From an uncultured Clostridia bacterium (lineage in GTDB: Bacteria > Bacillota > Clostridia > Christensenellales > Borkfalkiaceae), in the NCBI GenBank assembly GCA_944342025.1, contig CALVMD010000013.1, forward strand, positions 1 through 43,555: 43,555 nt of DNA, given 5' to 3'. The position numbers and the translations under genes are program-made. The notes beneath the pieces were generated by a model. That model saw only the letters and a program-made list of their open reading frames with translations. It was not told where the DNA came from and ran no database searches. This document shows, piece after piece, positions 8,317 through 16,303 of the stretch; position 1 is the stretch's first letter; every line of letters begins with the position of its first letter.

Positions 8317-10218
8317 TTAAACCTCCGTATTTTTTGCGGCGTCTGCCGCCGCATTTTTTTCGCGCATCGCCTTATGCAGGGCGATGTGTTTCAAAAATCT
8401 CTCCTTTGCGCCCGCTCCGCACTTTTTGAACTCGCCCGACAAGAGATAGCGTACATGTTCTTCGATGTGCAGCGCATGGTCGTCATAGTCGTCCGCCGAG
8501 ACTTCTTCCTTTGCAAGCCGCAGATTTTCTTCCGCCGCCTTGTCCGCGTGCAGCTGCCCGAGCCCGCGCGCGTTTTCCAATCCGCCGAACCCGAGCGCGT
8601 TGAGCACGCGCCGCTTCGTATCGGCGGAGACTTTTCCGTCTTCGCCCGCAAGCAGCCCCATATTGTAGATCTCATAGATGAGCGAGCGATTCTCCGAAGG
8701 CGTGCGCGCGCCGTCCGACTCCGTTTCGAACACCACGTCGTCGGACGAGATGTCGCCGGAGGAAAAGTAGAACAGTTCCACCTTGCCGCCTTCGCCCGTC
8801 ATGCGCATCAGCCGCTGCGGCCCCGCAAACTCGCGCATCAGCCGCAAGATCTGTTTGGCGGCGCCCTTTACGGCGCGGCCGATGCTCGCCCGCGTCACCG
8901 AAAGGCGGGTATCGTCCAGATCTATCAAAAGTTGCAGCCCCGTCGCGCTCGTGATGCCCGTGCCGTTGCCGGAAGTCGAGCTGATCTCGCTGACCCCGCT
9001 CACGAGGGTAAATTCATCCAGAAGCCTCTCCTCTTCCTCCCGGAAATCGGACGGCATGGAATCGGACCCTATCATCTGCGGCGGCGTGGCGCCCTGTCTG
9101 TACACGAGTATTTTACCGGGCGCAAGCCCTTCTTCGGCGAGTTCGTCCGTATCCACCGAGCCGTCTTCGACCGCGAGGACACCCATCGTCAGGCGGTTGA
9201 GATATTCGTGTTTCCTGTTTTTTACGGCATTGAACGCTCGCTGAACGGGGATCAGCCTGTCCACGATGCTCCCGCCGAAAAAACTGCCCGAAAGCTCCAC
9301 CGCGCACTGTTTCGTGAACGGGAACGTGCGCGTCCCTTCCGCACCGTTCGCGTACGGCAGCGGTCCGTCGTAGACCAAAACGTCCCCCGCCACGACGGTA
9401 AACCGCCCCGCAGGATAAGCCGGAGTCGGCTTTTTATACCGCTCGATAACGATCTCCGCATCGCGCACCGCCGTCTCCGCGCGGCTCCCCTGCCCGCCGA
9501 TGAAGTGCATGGGCGAAGAGCGCGGCGCAAAGGAAAATTCCCGTATCTCCCGCCCCGGCACGCGCACGCCGTACAGCCTTTCGATCTCGTCGGTGCGCAT
9601 AGCCCTTGCGTGGATCAGCCCGGAAAGCTCTTCCACCGTTTCCGCGCTCAGATCGTCGGGATAGATCTCGAAGGGCGACACCGCCGCCACGCGCACCGCG
9701 CCTTCATAGACGGGAGAACCGTCCGCCGCACCGATCTTTTTGCCGCCCGTCTCGTCCCACACGATCTTATAGAACGCGGTGCCGCACGTCTCGCTCCAAA
9801 CCGTCGCCTTGTCGATCATGCCGTCCATATCGCACTCTTCGCACACCGCTTTGAGCACATTGGACGAGATCTTCGCCGTGCGCAGATCGCTTTCCTGATC
9901 GCTCGCCGCGCGCACGCTCAGCGCCGGGCGCATGGACGAGAGCTTTGCACAGCGGGTATCGATCGCGGGCGCGATATGATTGAATACCCGCCTGTACTGC
10001 CACGAATAGCGCGGCTCTTCCTCTTCCAGTTCGCCCGCCGGGTTGATGTCGCAGTACTGGTTTCCCGCAAGAAAATTCATGTTCAGCTCCCAGCCCCGCT
10101 CCAACAGCCTGCGCTCCGTCTGCCGCTTTGCAAACTCTTCCTTCACCTTGCGCACCAGCCGTTCGGCCGCGCGCCCGTCCGCAGCGCTTATGTAAACGCC
10201 GCCGTCATTGTCCTGCAT
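8317..10218 (-). CDS. Phage portal protein (P22-like)
   Basis: A 633-residue portal protein. The dodecameric portal is the DNA entry channel at one capsid vertex and the docking site of the terminase. An N-terminal helical segment is followed by a conserved-looking block (FLAGNQYCDINPAG and YRRVFNHIAPAIDTRCAKL). A DNA-channel region follows, and a long helical C-terminal region (residues about 430-620) resembles the crown and barrel helices. Length is closest to P22-type portals (about 725) rather than shorter HK97-type portals. The ATG follows GAGGAGGTAAAAA and overlaps the upstream small gene by 14 bp. Confidence 0.85.
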   Translation of the reverse strand: MQDNDGGVYISAADGRAAERLVRKVKEEFAKRQTERRLLERGWELNMNFLAGNQYCDINPAGELEEEEPRYSWQYRRVFNHIAPAIDTRCAKLSSMRPALSVRAASDQESDLRTAKISSNVLKAVCEECDMDGMIDKATVWSETCGTAFYKIVWDETGGKKIGAADGSPVYEGAVRVAAVSPFEIYPDDLSAETVEELSGLIHARAMRTDEIERLYGVRVPGREIREFSFAPRSSPMHFIGGQGSRAETAVRDAEIVIERYKKPTPAYPAGRFTVVAGDVLVYDGPLPYANGAEGTRTFPFTKQCAVELSGSFFGGSIVDRLIPVQRAFNAVKNRKHEYLNRLTMGVLAVEDGSVDTDELAEEGLAPGKILVYRQGATPPQMIGSDSMPSDFREEEERLLDEFTLVSGVSEISSTSGNGTGITSATGLQLLIDLDDTRLSVTRASIGRAVKGAAKQILRLMREFAGPQRLMRMTGEGGKVELFYFSSGDISSDDVVFETESDGARTPSENRSLIYEIYNMGLLAGEDGKVSADTKRRVLNALGFGGLENARGLGQLHADKAAEENLRLAKEEVSADDYDDHALHIEEHVRYLLSGEFKKCGAGAKERFLKHIALHKAMREKNAAADAAKNTEV

Positions 10219-10477
10219 TTTTTACCTCCTCTTCCCGCAAGAGTGCCAACAGCCTCTCTTTTTCCGCTCTGAGCTGCTCGTCCGTGAGCGCCCGCACGGG
10301 CGTCTCCTCTTCCGAGAGCATTTTTGCCGCCGTCACGTCGGGCGGCACCGCCTTTTTTGTCACTTTCCGCCGCAAAAGCACCGCCTCACCCTCCTGAAAA
10401 GCGAACTCTTCCACCACTTCGTCCGCCTCGAACCCGAGGGCGCGGCGGCGAAGGGCGTCTTCGATCTCCCTATCCAC
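10205..10477 (-). CDS. Small phage packaging-region protein, unknown (GTG start)
   Basis: A 90-residue, highly charged helical protein between the large terminase and portal genes. Its centre (LLRRKVTKKAVPPDVTAAKML) resembles the C-terminal segment of small terminase subunits or related packaging proteins of clostridial phages, where a lysine-rich stretch is followed by PPD and helical residues. The C-terminal half is a likely coiled coil. GTG 10477 is chosen because AAGGAGG sits 4 bp before it. It overlaps the terminase stop by 8 bp and the portal start by 14 bp. A small-terminase role is possible but unproven; no other terminase small subunit is visible in the window. Confidence 0.6.
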   Translation of the reverse strand: MDREIEDALRRRALGFEADEVVEEFAFQEGEAVLLRRKVTKKAVPPDVTAAKMLSEEETPVRALTDEQLRAEKERLLALLREEEVKNAGQ

Positions 10478-11912
10478 CGTACCTCCTTCGATCGCGCAGC
10501 CTGCGCATCAGTTTCTGTTTGTCGCGCTGTACGTCCGTCAGCGGCTTTGCGGGCGGGTCTCCTTTCGGCTTGGTCATCAGGTAATACCGAAGTTCGTCCA
10601 GCGCATGATCGTCACGCTTTCTCGGCACGTCGCCGCTGCCCCAGAAATACCCCTTGATCTCGCGGATCAGGTTGACGCAGTTGCTGAAAATGTACAGCCT
10701 CTGTCCGCCCCCGCCGCCGAGAAGATAGCTTTTCACCCGCGCGATGCCCGCGAACAGGTCTTTGTTCACGTTGGCGTTCACATTGATGCCGCGCTCGTAA
10801 AACAGCTCGCTCACGCTCTTTACGCCCGCCAGCGTGCGCTGGTTGGCGGCCGAATCGATGAGTGCGCCCAGCCTGCCCTGAAAGTCGGTGTGCCACCCGA
10901 GTTCTTCGCTGATCTCTTTGATGCGGCGCGCGTGATAGTCGATGTCGCGCTTTGCCTCGTAATGCTCGGCGACGGCGTAAACGTTCCCGTCAAAATCGAC
11001 GGCGTACCAGTGCGCCGAGAGCGGATTGTTCAGCCCGGGATCGATCGAGATCATGTCCTGCCATTCGAACGGGACGGGAAAGGGCTCAATTACGTGGATA
11101 CGTTCGTCGAATTCCGGGTACACCAGCCCTTCTTCCACGCAAAAGCGGCCGTAGCGCCGGCTCTCCAATTCCCGTTCGCCGAGCGCCGCGCTCATGCGCT
11201 CCGTCTCCTTTTTATCCAGAAACGGATTGTCCGCCCATTCCATGAATTCGTACCACACTTCGGGGTCTCCCCGTTTGTTGAGATAGATCTCGTCGAACAG
11301 AAAGGTCAGCCCCTTGAGCGGAGTCATCGTGCCGAAAATGTCTCCCTTTCTGTCCAGCACGCGCATGCGGCACTCCTCATAGATCTCGCGGGGCGGTTCC
11401 TCGTCGAACCAGACGAAATCGAGCGAACTGCCCTGAAATTTTTCCCGCCCCTGATCGCAGCTTTTGAACCCGATGACCGAAACGCCGCCGAACACGTTCC
11501 GCACGCGTATCTGATCGATCACGCCCGTGTCGGGAGAACTTTTTTTGCCCGAAAGCATGGTGATGTCTTCGATCCAGTCGGGGTCGAGATAGGAAAGCAC
11601 CTTTTTCTGCGCAACGTCGCGCTGTACCTGCTGCGAAAGGGATACGACCCAGCCGAACACGCCGTCCCTGTTCTTTCTGTACGGGTGTACGCCGCGCGCC
11701 AGATACGCGCATTCGGCGGCGCCGCACTCCGTTTTTCCGCTCCGGTTGCCGCCGAACACCCAGCGGTTGCGCTTTTTGCATTTGTGGAAGGCGATCTGCT
11801 TTTTATGCTTGACCCGCCCCGCATTGTAAAGCTCGAGCGCACCCTTTTTCGCGCGGCGGCGCTCCTCGCCTTCGATCTCCAAAATTTTTCCGATGATGTC
11901 TCTTTCCTGCAT
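10470..11912 (-). CDS. Phage terminase large subunit (DNA-packaging motor)
   Basis: A 480-residue terminase that translocates and cuts DNA during head filling. The ATPase half has Walker A GGNRSGKT (54-61), Walker B VWFDEE (167-172) and coupling motif GTMTP (194-198). The nuclease half shows the expected acidic residues: SIDPGLNNP (Asp291), LIDSAAN (Asp353) and DDHALDE (Asp435/436 and Asp439). All catalytic positions appear intact, so the motor could still be active. Unusually, no good Shine-Dalgarno sequence precedes ATG 11912 (minus strand TTATTTTGTCAT). A divergent secreted-protein gene starts 93 bp upstream, separating this gene from the regulator at 12700. Confidence 0.93.
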   Translation of the reverse strand: MQERDIIGKILEIEGEERRRAKKGALELYNAGRVKHKKQIAFHKCKKRNRWVFGGNRSGKTECGAAECAYLARGVHPYRKNRDGVFGWVVSLSQQVQRDVAQKKVLSYLDPDWIEDITMLSGKKSSPDTGVIDQIRVRNVFGGVSVIGFKSCDQGREKFQGSSLDFVWFDEEPPREIYEECRMRVLDRKGDIFGTMTPLKGLTFLFDEIYLNKRGDPEVWYEFMEWADNPFLDKKETERMSAALGERELESRRYGRFCVEEGLVYPEFDERIHVIEPFPVPFEWQDMISIDPGLNNPLSAHWYAVDFDGNVYAVAEHYEAKRDIDYHARRIKEISEELGWHTDFQGRLGALIDSAANQRTLAGVKSVSELFYERGINVNANVNKDLFAGIARVKSYLLGGGGGQRLYIFSNCVNLIREIKGYFWGSGDVPRKRDDHALDELRYYLMTKPKGDPPAKPLTDVQRDKQKLMRRLRDRRRYGG

Positions 11913-12004
11913 ATGACAAAATAAGTGATAATACGCCCCTTTCTCCCTCTCCCCTCGTCTGCGGGCGGGGTAAAATGGTACCCAACCACAGAAAGGAGGC
12001 TTTC

Positions 12005-12727
12005 ATGAAAAAATTCCTTTTAATGCTGACGCTCCTGTTCGCGTGCGCGTCAGCCGTCTTTGCGTTCCCTTCCGCCGCACGCGCCGAAGGAGAAACGGAA
12101 ACTTATGCGCGCGTCACCCGCGACGGCGTATACTTTTACAGCACTCCCGCATCCGGCGCGGGGCTTTTCGTCTTGCCGCGCACCTATTTCGTAAAGATCG
12201 TGGATACGGCGGGCGAATATTACCGCGTCCGCTACCTCGATTCGTCGGGCGACGGGCGGGCGCTGGAAGGCTATTGCCTGGCCGACGAGATCGAACCCGT
12301 CGGCTACACGCCCGAAACGCCCTATCTCGTTTACAGCGTGACGGTGACTTACCGCGCCGGAGGAGATTATTCCCTGCCCGACTCTTCCCTTTCCGAATAC
12401 ACCGTCACGGCAGACTATTACGGAGAATTCGATTACGGGTCCTCCACGTGCTACTACGTGCGCCTGAACGGACAATTCGGCTATGTACCTGCCGCCTCCT
12501 GTTCGGTCGTCGACTATCCCGAAAACACCGAACATACCGTCCAGGAGACGCCTTCCTCCGACGGCGGCACGGCCGAAAACGAAAATTCGTTCGGAGCGCT
12601 CAACGTCGTCCTTATCTGCGTGCTCGCGGTCGCCGCGCTCGGAGCGATCTATTTCCTCTTCCGCCCCGCAAAGGGCAAAAAAGAAGGATCTCCGAGCTTT
12701 TACGACGAGACGGAAGACGTGTTCTGA
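12005..12727 (+). CDS. Secreted, membrane-anchored protein with SH3-like units
   Basis: A 240-residue exported protein. Residues 1-29 form a signal peptide (MKKF, hydrophobic core, ASAVFA and ARA cleavage-like sites). Two SH3-like beta units follow, ending in phrases such as GRALEGYCLADEIEPV and LNGQFGYVPAASCSVV. A low-complexity Thr/Glu/Ser linker precedes a transmembrane helix (about residues 196-215) and a short basic-acidic tail. AAGGAGG sits 6 bp before ATG 12005, which rules out the upstream ATG. The gene is antisense to the phage head module and converges on the regulator gene with a 28-bp overlap. It resembles the C-terminal part of the 13556-16180 protein. Binding to cell wall is plausible; the exact role is unknown. 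Confidence 0.75.
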   Translation: MKKFLLMLTLLFACASAVFAFPSAARAEGETETYARVTRDGVYFYSTPASGAGLFVLPRTYFVKIVDTAGEYYRVRYLDSSGDGRALEGYCLADEIEPVGYTPETPYLVYSVTVTYRAGGDYSLPDSSLSEYTVTADYYGEFDYGSSTCYYVRLNGQFGYVPAASCSVVDYPENTEHTVQETPSSDGGTAENENSFGALNVVLICVLAVAALGAIYFLFRPAKGKKEGSPSFYDETEDVF

Positions 12728-13263
12728 ACGCGCTCCGCACAGACCCTGCGCCCCGACGAACAAAAGAGACCGCCTTCCGCCCGCTTGTCCGAAAACATCT
12801 TTTCGCCTTCCGAGCGAAGCCTCTCCAACGCGCCGCAAATAGAGGGAAATTCCCCGAAAGTGCGCATAAACCAGTCCTCGTCCAGCCCGCACACGGTAAA
12901 AACTCCCGAAAGTTTTGCCGCCAGTCTCGACTGCCGCCTGAAATAAGTGCGCTCGGAAAAAGCGATCCGCCGCCCCGCAAACTCTCCTTCGAGCTTGCTC
13001 CTGCGGCGGAAATATTTATATTCCAGCAAAAACCGCTCCTCGTCGGAGAGGAACGAAAGCGCTTTTTCCGCCCTCTCCCGCAAAACGAGCAGCCCGTCCC
13101 GCAGCCGCAGATACCCGAGAATCTTTTCGATACACCGCTCCGTCGCAAAATCGGACGCAGAGGCGAGCGCCCTGCCCCGCACGACCTCCTCCGCGCACCC
13201 GATCAGCCGGCCCAGCTTCGGATACAGATATAAAATGATTTTCTGATACTCTTTCAACCTCAT
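12700..13263 (-). CDS. Possible phage late-gene regulator (ArpU/sigma-like)
   Basis: A 187-residue basic protein. Two helical regions are followed by a putative helix-turn-helix around LSDEERFLLEYKYFRR and FSERTYFRRQSRLAAKL (residues about 85-130), the style of ArpU/RinA-type late regulators and sigma region 4. Its position just upstream of the large terminase on the same strand fits a late activator of packaging and head genes. ATG 13263 has only a weak ribosome site (GGGG close to it). A frame can be extended upstream but lacks start support. The 3' end overlaps the convergent gene by 28 bp. The family call is tentative. Confidence 0.5.
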   Translation of the reverse strand: MRLKEYQKIILYLYPKLGRLIGCAEEVVRGRALASASDFATERCIEKILGYLRLRDGLLVLRERAEKALSFLSDEERFLLEYKYFRRRSKLEGEFAGRRIAFSERTYFRRQSRLAAKLSGVFTVCGLDEDWFMRTFGEFPSICGALERLRSEGEKMFSDKRAEGGLFCSSGRRVCAERVQNTSSVSS

Positions 13264-13385
13264 GCACCCCGCATACTTTTTGCCGTTCGCAAATTTATTA
13301 TTACATACTTTTTTGCCGAAATACAGCGTACCTGCCACAATTTTACAAACATATGTTCGTATTTTTTGAGCAGTATAGCACATAT

Positions 13386-13407
13386 AACAGGCATACGTAT
13401 GCATGTT
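13386..13407. repeat. 22-bp near-palindrome, copy 1
   Basis: AACAGGCATA, CG, TATGCATGTT forms a hairpin with 9 of 10 bp paired. It matches 19 of 22 positions of the perfect palindrome at 23901-23922. It lies between the regulator and the rightward secreted-protein gene. On the plus strand it is followed by TTTT. Confidence 0.7.
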
Positions 13408-13465
13408 TTAAAAAATTGATCGAAAAATGAAAACGCGGGCCGAGCGCGAAAAAGCAAAAAACTTG

Positions 13466-13494
13466 TCGACAAACGGAGAATTATATGATATAAT
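13466..13494 (+). promoter_or_regulatory. Promoter of the large secreted protein gene
   Basis: TCGACA (13466-13471) is followed after 17 bp by TATAAT (13489-13494), with an extended TG two bases upstream of the -10. The predicted transcript would start near 13501, giving a leader of about 55 nt. The leader contains an 8-bp hairpin (13518-13525 with 13530-13537) before the start at 13556. The rest of 13264-13465 shows no gene. Confidence 0.75.
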
Positions 13495-13555
13495 CGTTCA
13501 TATTAAGGAATACAAAAAAACGCGCCTGAGCGCGTTTCGGGAAAAACGGAAGACG

Positions 13556-16180
13556 ATGAAAAAGAAACTGATCACGATTTTAACGGCGGCCGCGGCGCTC
13601 TGCGCCCTGCTGTGCGGCGCCGTATTGGCAGGCGCGGAGGACGGCGACGCGGGGGATCCCACTCTCCTCATGCCCACATCTTACGAGCAATACCTCTCCC
13701 TCGACGCGCCCACCGATTTTGCCGTGAACGAGCGGTATATCGTCATCGCGGACAAACAGGGCGGCAGCGCCGTATTTTATATCTACGACAAGCAGAGCGA
13801 AGCCCCTTCTTATACCTCTTACAACTATGAAACGTCCAGAGACATCTCTTCCCTGAACCTTTATTCCTGCGCGGAAGGAGATTTTCTCTTTTATATCGAA
13901 ACGGGCAACTATATCTGTTACTTCGACCTGAATGCTCCCGAGCGCACCGAATTTACGGGTCTGAACGCCTCGTCCATGCTCATATACGACGGCGGTATTT
14001 ATTCTGCCGTACAGACAGGGGCATCCTGCGAACTGCGCTATACCCCCCTTGACGGCCTCACCGCGGGCACATCCGTCATTATCGAAGAGTCTCTCGCCTG
14101 CGCCAACCGCCCCGCATTCGCTCTCTATCAAGAGACCGTCTATTTTGCCGCCGATACCGGCGTCTATCAGTTTAATACTTCTTCCCTCTCCGCGGCCCTC
14201 TTTTCCGTCGGCAGAAACATCACTTCGTTTGCCATGCGCGGCACGACGTCGGCGGACATCGTTTACTGCGACAACGACGGATATCTGCACGTCGGCAGCG
14301 ACGAAGACGGCGTGCGGCTGAACGCGGGCGCGATCAAAAGCAGCGCCGGCACGATCGAAGCGGAAAATCCCGAAAACATCTTCTTTGTGCTTTGCGGCAC
14401 AAACATTTCCGCCTACGACGCGGAGACAGCCTCTTTTATCGGATATGAGATCGGAAAATATTCTTCCGCAACCAACCGCATCGGGCAAAGCGCCGCCGAC
14501 ATCTCCGCAAACGGAGACAGCCTCGTCATCGCGGATACCTCCAACAACCGCGTTCTTTTGGCGGTAAAGGGCGAAGAGGACTATTCTTACACCGCGATCG
14601 CGACCGACGGGACGCCCACCGCCGTCTGCGCGGGCGACGACGGGTTCGCCGTCGCGCTCGGCAGAGAACTTCTGCTGTACTCGTACGAGGGCGCCCTGCT
14701 CAAACAGTACGCGCCGCTTACGACCAATGTCGGCAGCATCGCCTTCTCCTACGGAAAGTACTATGTGACGGCGGACAGCCAAAACGTGCTGTACGAATTC
14801 GACCCCGATGCCGACGAACCGGCTACATACGCCCAGACATCCGAACTGAGCGGCGTGACGGCGGACATTTACGGCTCGCTGTACGTTCTGAGCGGCGGCA
14901 CGAACACCGCGTGGCGGCTGAACGCAGATTTTTCCGCCGAGACCGATTCCGCACTGACCGTCCCCGCCGATACCCAAAAGATCCTTTCCGACTTTGACGG
15001 CAACCTCTATGTCCTGGCAAACAACGCCGTCTACAAATTGAGTGCGGAGGGCTACGGTTCGGCGCTCGTTTCTTCAAACGGCGCGGACGGCAGCCCGAAT
15101 ATCACCGAGCTTGTGAACTACGACGGTACGGCGGCACCCATCGTATCCTTTGCCTTCGATTTTGAGAGCGGCGAAGCGTATCTCCTTTCGGACGGCTTTA
15201 TCGCGTCCACCGATTCCCTCGGCATCCGCTCCCTGGACAATCTTGCCGCGGGCGGCGCCTATGCGGAGATCTTTGCCGATCTCCCCGGAGAAACCGGCGC
15301 ACAGTCGCTGCAACTCGTCACGGTGAACGCCGGAGCGGTGACGGTAGCGCTCGATCTGAACGAACTGAACGAAAGCGCGTCCGCACTCCCCTATCACGGC
15401 TACGAAAAGGCATCCGAAACCAAAACCGGCGTCGTGCTCGCGCAGACGGAAAACGGGCCGATCGTCGCCTTTTACACGCGCGAACCCGAAGGAGAAGTCA
15501 ACGTACGCCACACGTACGAAGTAAAGCTCGTCCTCGGCGACGAGAGCGTCACGCCCGTCTCTTCATCCGAATATCTTCCCGACGCCGACATCACGGAAGG
15601 ATATGCCGTCAGCCCCGTCGGGCTGTACCGCTATCCGCTCATGCGCATGGGCACCAACGGCAGTTTTTCGGATTTCCGCAGGATGGTCGAACTGCCCCGC
15701 TCTTCCCGCCTCGCGGTTTTGGCAAAAATCAGCCACGCCGCGCTCGACGCGGACTACTACTATGTGTCCGTGACGATAGACGGAACGACGCGCTACGGCT
15801 ATGTTCCCGCAAATTTCGTCGTGGAATATGAACCTACGGGCGGCGTATCCGAAACGGCTTTCCGCTATGCTCGGCTGGACAGGAACGAAAGCGCGACCCT
15901 CACGGAGATCGGCGGCATCGAGACCGTTCTGCTCGAAAACGAGGAAGAGCTTAAAGTCTTCTACGAGCGCACGGACGAAAACGGATTTGTCTACGCGGAG
16001 TACAGAAAAGAAGACACAAACGGGACCGTCCGCACTTATGCAGGTTACATCGACCCCGACATCCTGTACGAGGCGACGCCCTCTGTCCTCGTCACACTCG
16101 TCATCGTACTCGTAGCCACGGCGACTATCCTGGTGTCCGTATGTTATCTGATTTTGCGAAAACCTCCGACCCTGCAATGA
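13556..16180 (+). CDS. Large secreted beta-propeller-like, membrane-anchored protein
   Basis: An 874-residue exported protein. The signal peptide is residues 1-26 (MKKKL, hydrophobic stretch, AGAED). A long beta-rich region has repeated blade-like units: RYIVIADKQGGSAVFYIYD, DSLVIADTSNNRVLLA, KYYVTADSQNVLYEFD and GNLYVLANNAVYKL. Two SH3-like units follow near residues 700-830, one ending GTTRYGYVPANFVVEYEP. A C-terminal transmembrane helix (VLVTLVIVLVATATILVSV) and short basic tail anchor it. The ribosome site is modest (GGAAG). The C-terminal layout matches the smaller protein at 12005. Function is not known; a cell-surface sensing or adhesion role is inferred only from architecture. Confidence 0.8.
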   Translation: MKKKLITILTAAAALCALLCGAVLAGAEDGDAGDPTLLMPTSYEQYLSLDAPTDFAVNERYIVIADKQGGSAVFYIYDKQSEAPSYTSYNYETSRDISSLNLYSCAEGDFLFYIETGNYICYFDLNAPERTEFTGLNASSMLIYDGGIYSAVQTGASCELRYTPLDGLTAGTSVIIEESLACANRPAFALYQETVYFAADTGVYQFNTSSLSAALFSVGRNITSFAMRGTTSADIVYCDNDGYLHVGSDEDGVRLNAGAIKSSAGTIEAENPENIFFVLCGTNISAYDAETASFIGYEIGKYSSATNRIGQSAADISANGDSLVIADTSNNRVLLAVKGEEDYSYTAIATDGTPTAVCAGDDGFAVALGRELLLYSYEGALLKQYAPLTTNVGSIAFSYGKYYVTADSQNVLYEFDPDADEPATYAQTSELSGVTADIYGSLYVLSGGTNTAWRLNADFSAETDSALTVPADTQKILSDFDGNLYVLANNAVYKLSAEGYGSALVSSNGADGSPNITELVNYDGTAAPIVSFAFDFESGEAYLLSDGFIASTDSLGIRSLDNLAAGGAYAEIFADLPGETGAQSLQLVTVNAGAVTVALDLNELNESASALPYHGYEKASETKTGVVLAQTENGPIVAFYTREPEGEVNVRHTYEVKLVLGDESVTPVSSSEYLPDADITEGYAVSPVGLYRYPLMRMGTNGSFSDFRRMVELPRSSRLAVLAKISHAALDADYYYVSVTIDGTTRYGYVPANFVVEYEPTGGVSETAFRYARLDRNESATLTEIGGIETVLLENEEELKVFYERTDENGFVYAEYRKEDTNGTVRTYAGYIDPDILYEATPSVLVTLVIVLVATATILVSVCYLILRKPPTLQ

Positions 16181-16201
16181 TCTGTTCAGACAGATACGGC
16201 C

Positions 16202-16238
16202 GCGCCGCCGCACTTTTTAGTGCGGCGGCGCATTTTTA
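16202..16238 (+). terminator. Rho-independent terminator after the large secreted protein
   Basis: A perfect 13-bp GC-rich stem (16202-16214 with 16219-16231) closes a TTTT loop and is followed by ATTTTTAT. It sits 22 bp after the stop codon. Confidence 0.93.
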
Positions 16239-16263
16239 TATCCGGCGTATACGGCAAAAGCGG

Positions 16264-16303
16264 AAAAGGGATGCGCCCGCATGACTGCGGGCGCATCCCT
16301 TTT
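16264..16303 (-). terminator. Terminator of the two-component operon
   Basis: An 18-bp perfect stem (16264-16281 with 16286-16303) overlaps the histidine kinase stop codon. On the minus strand it is followed by CCCTTTTCCGCTTTT. Confidence 0.88.
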
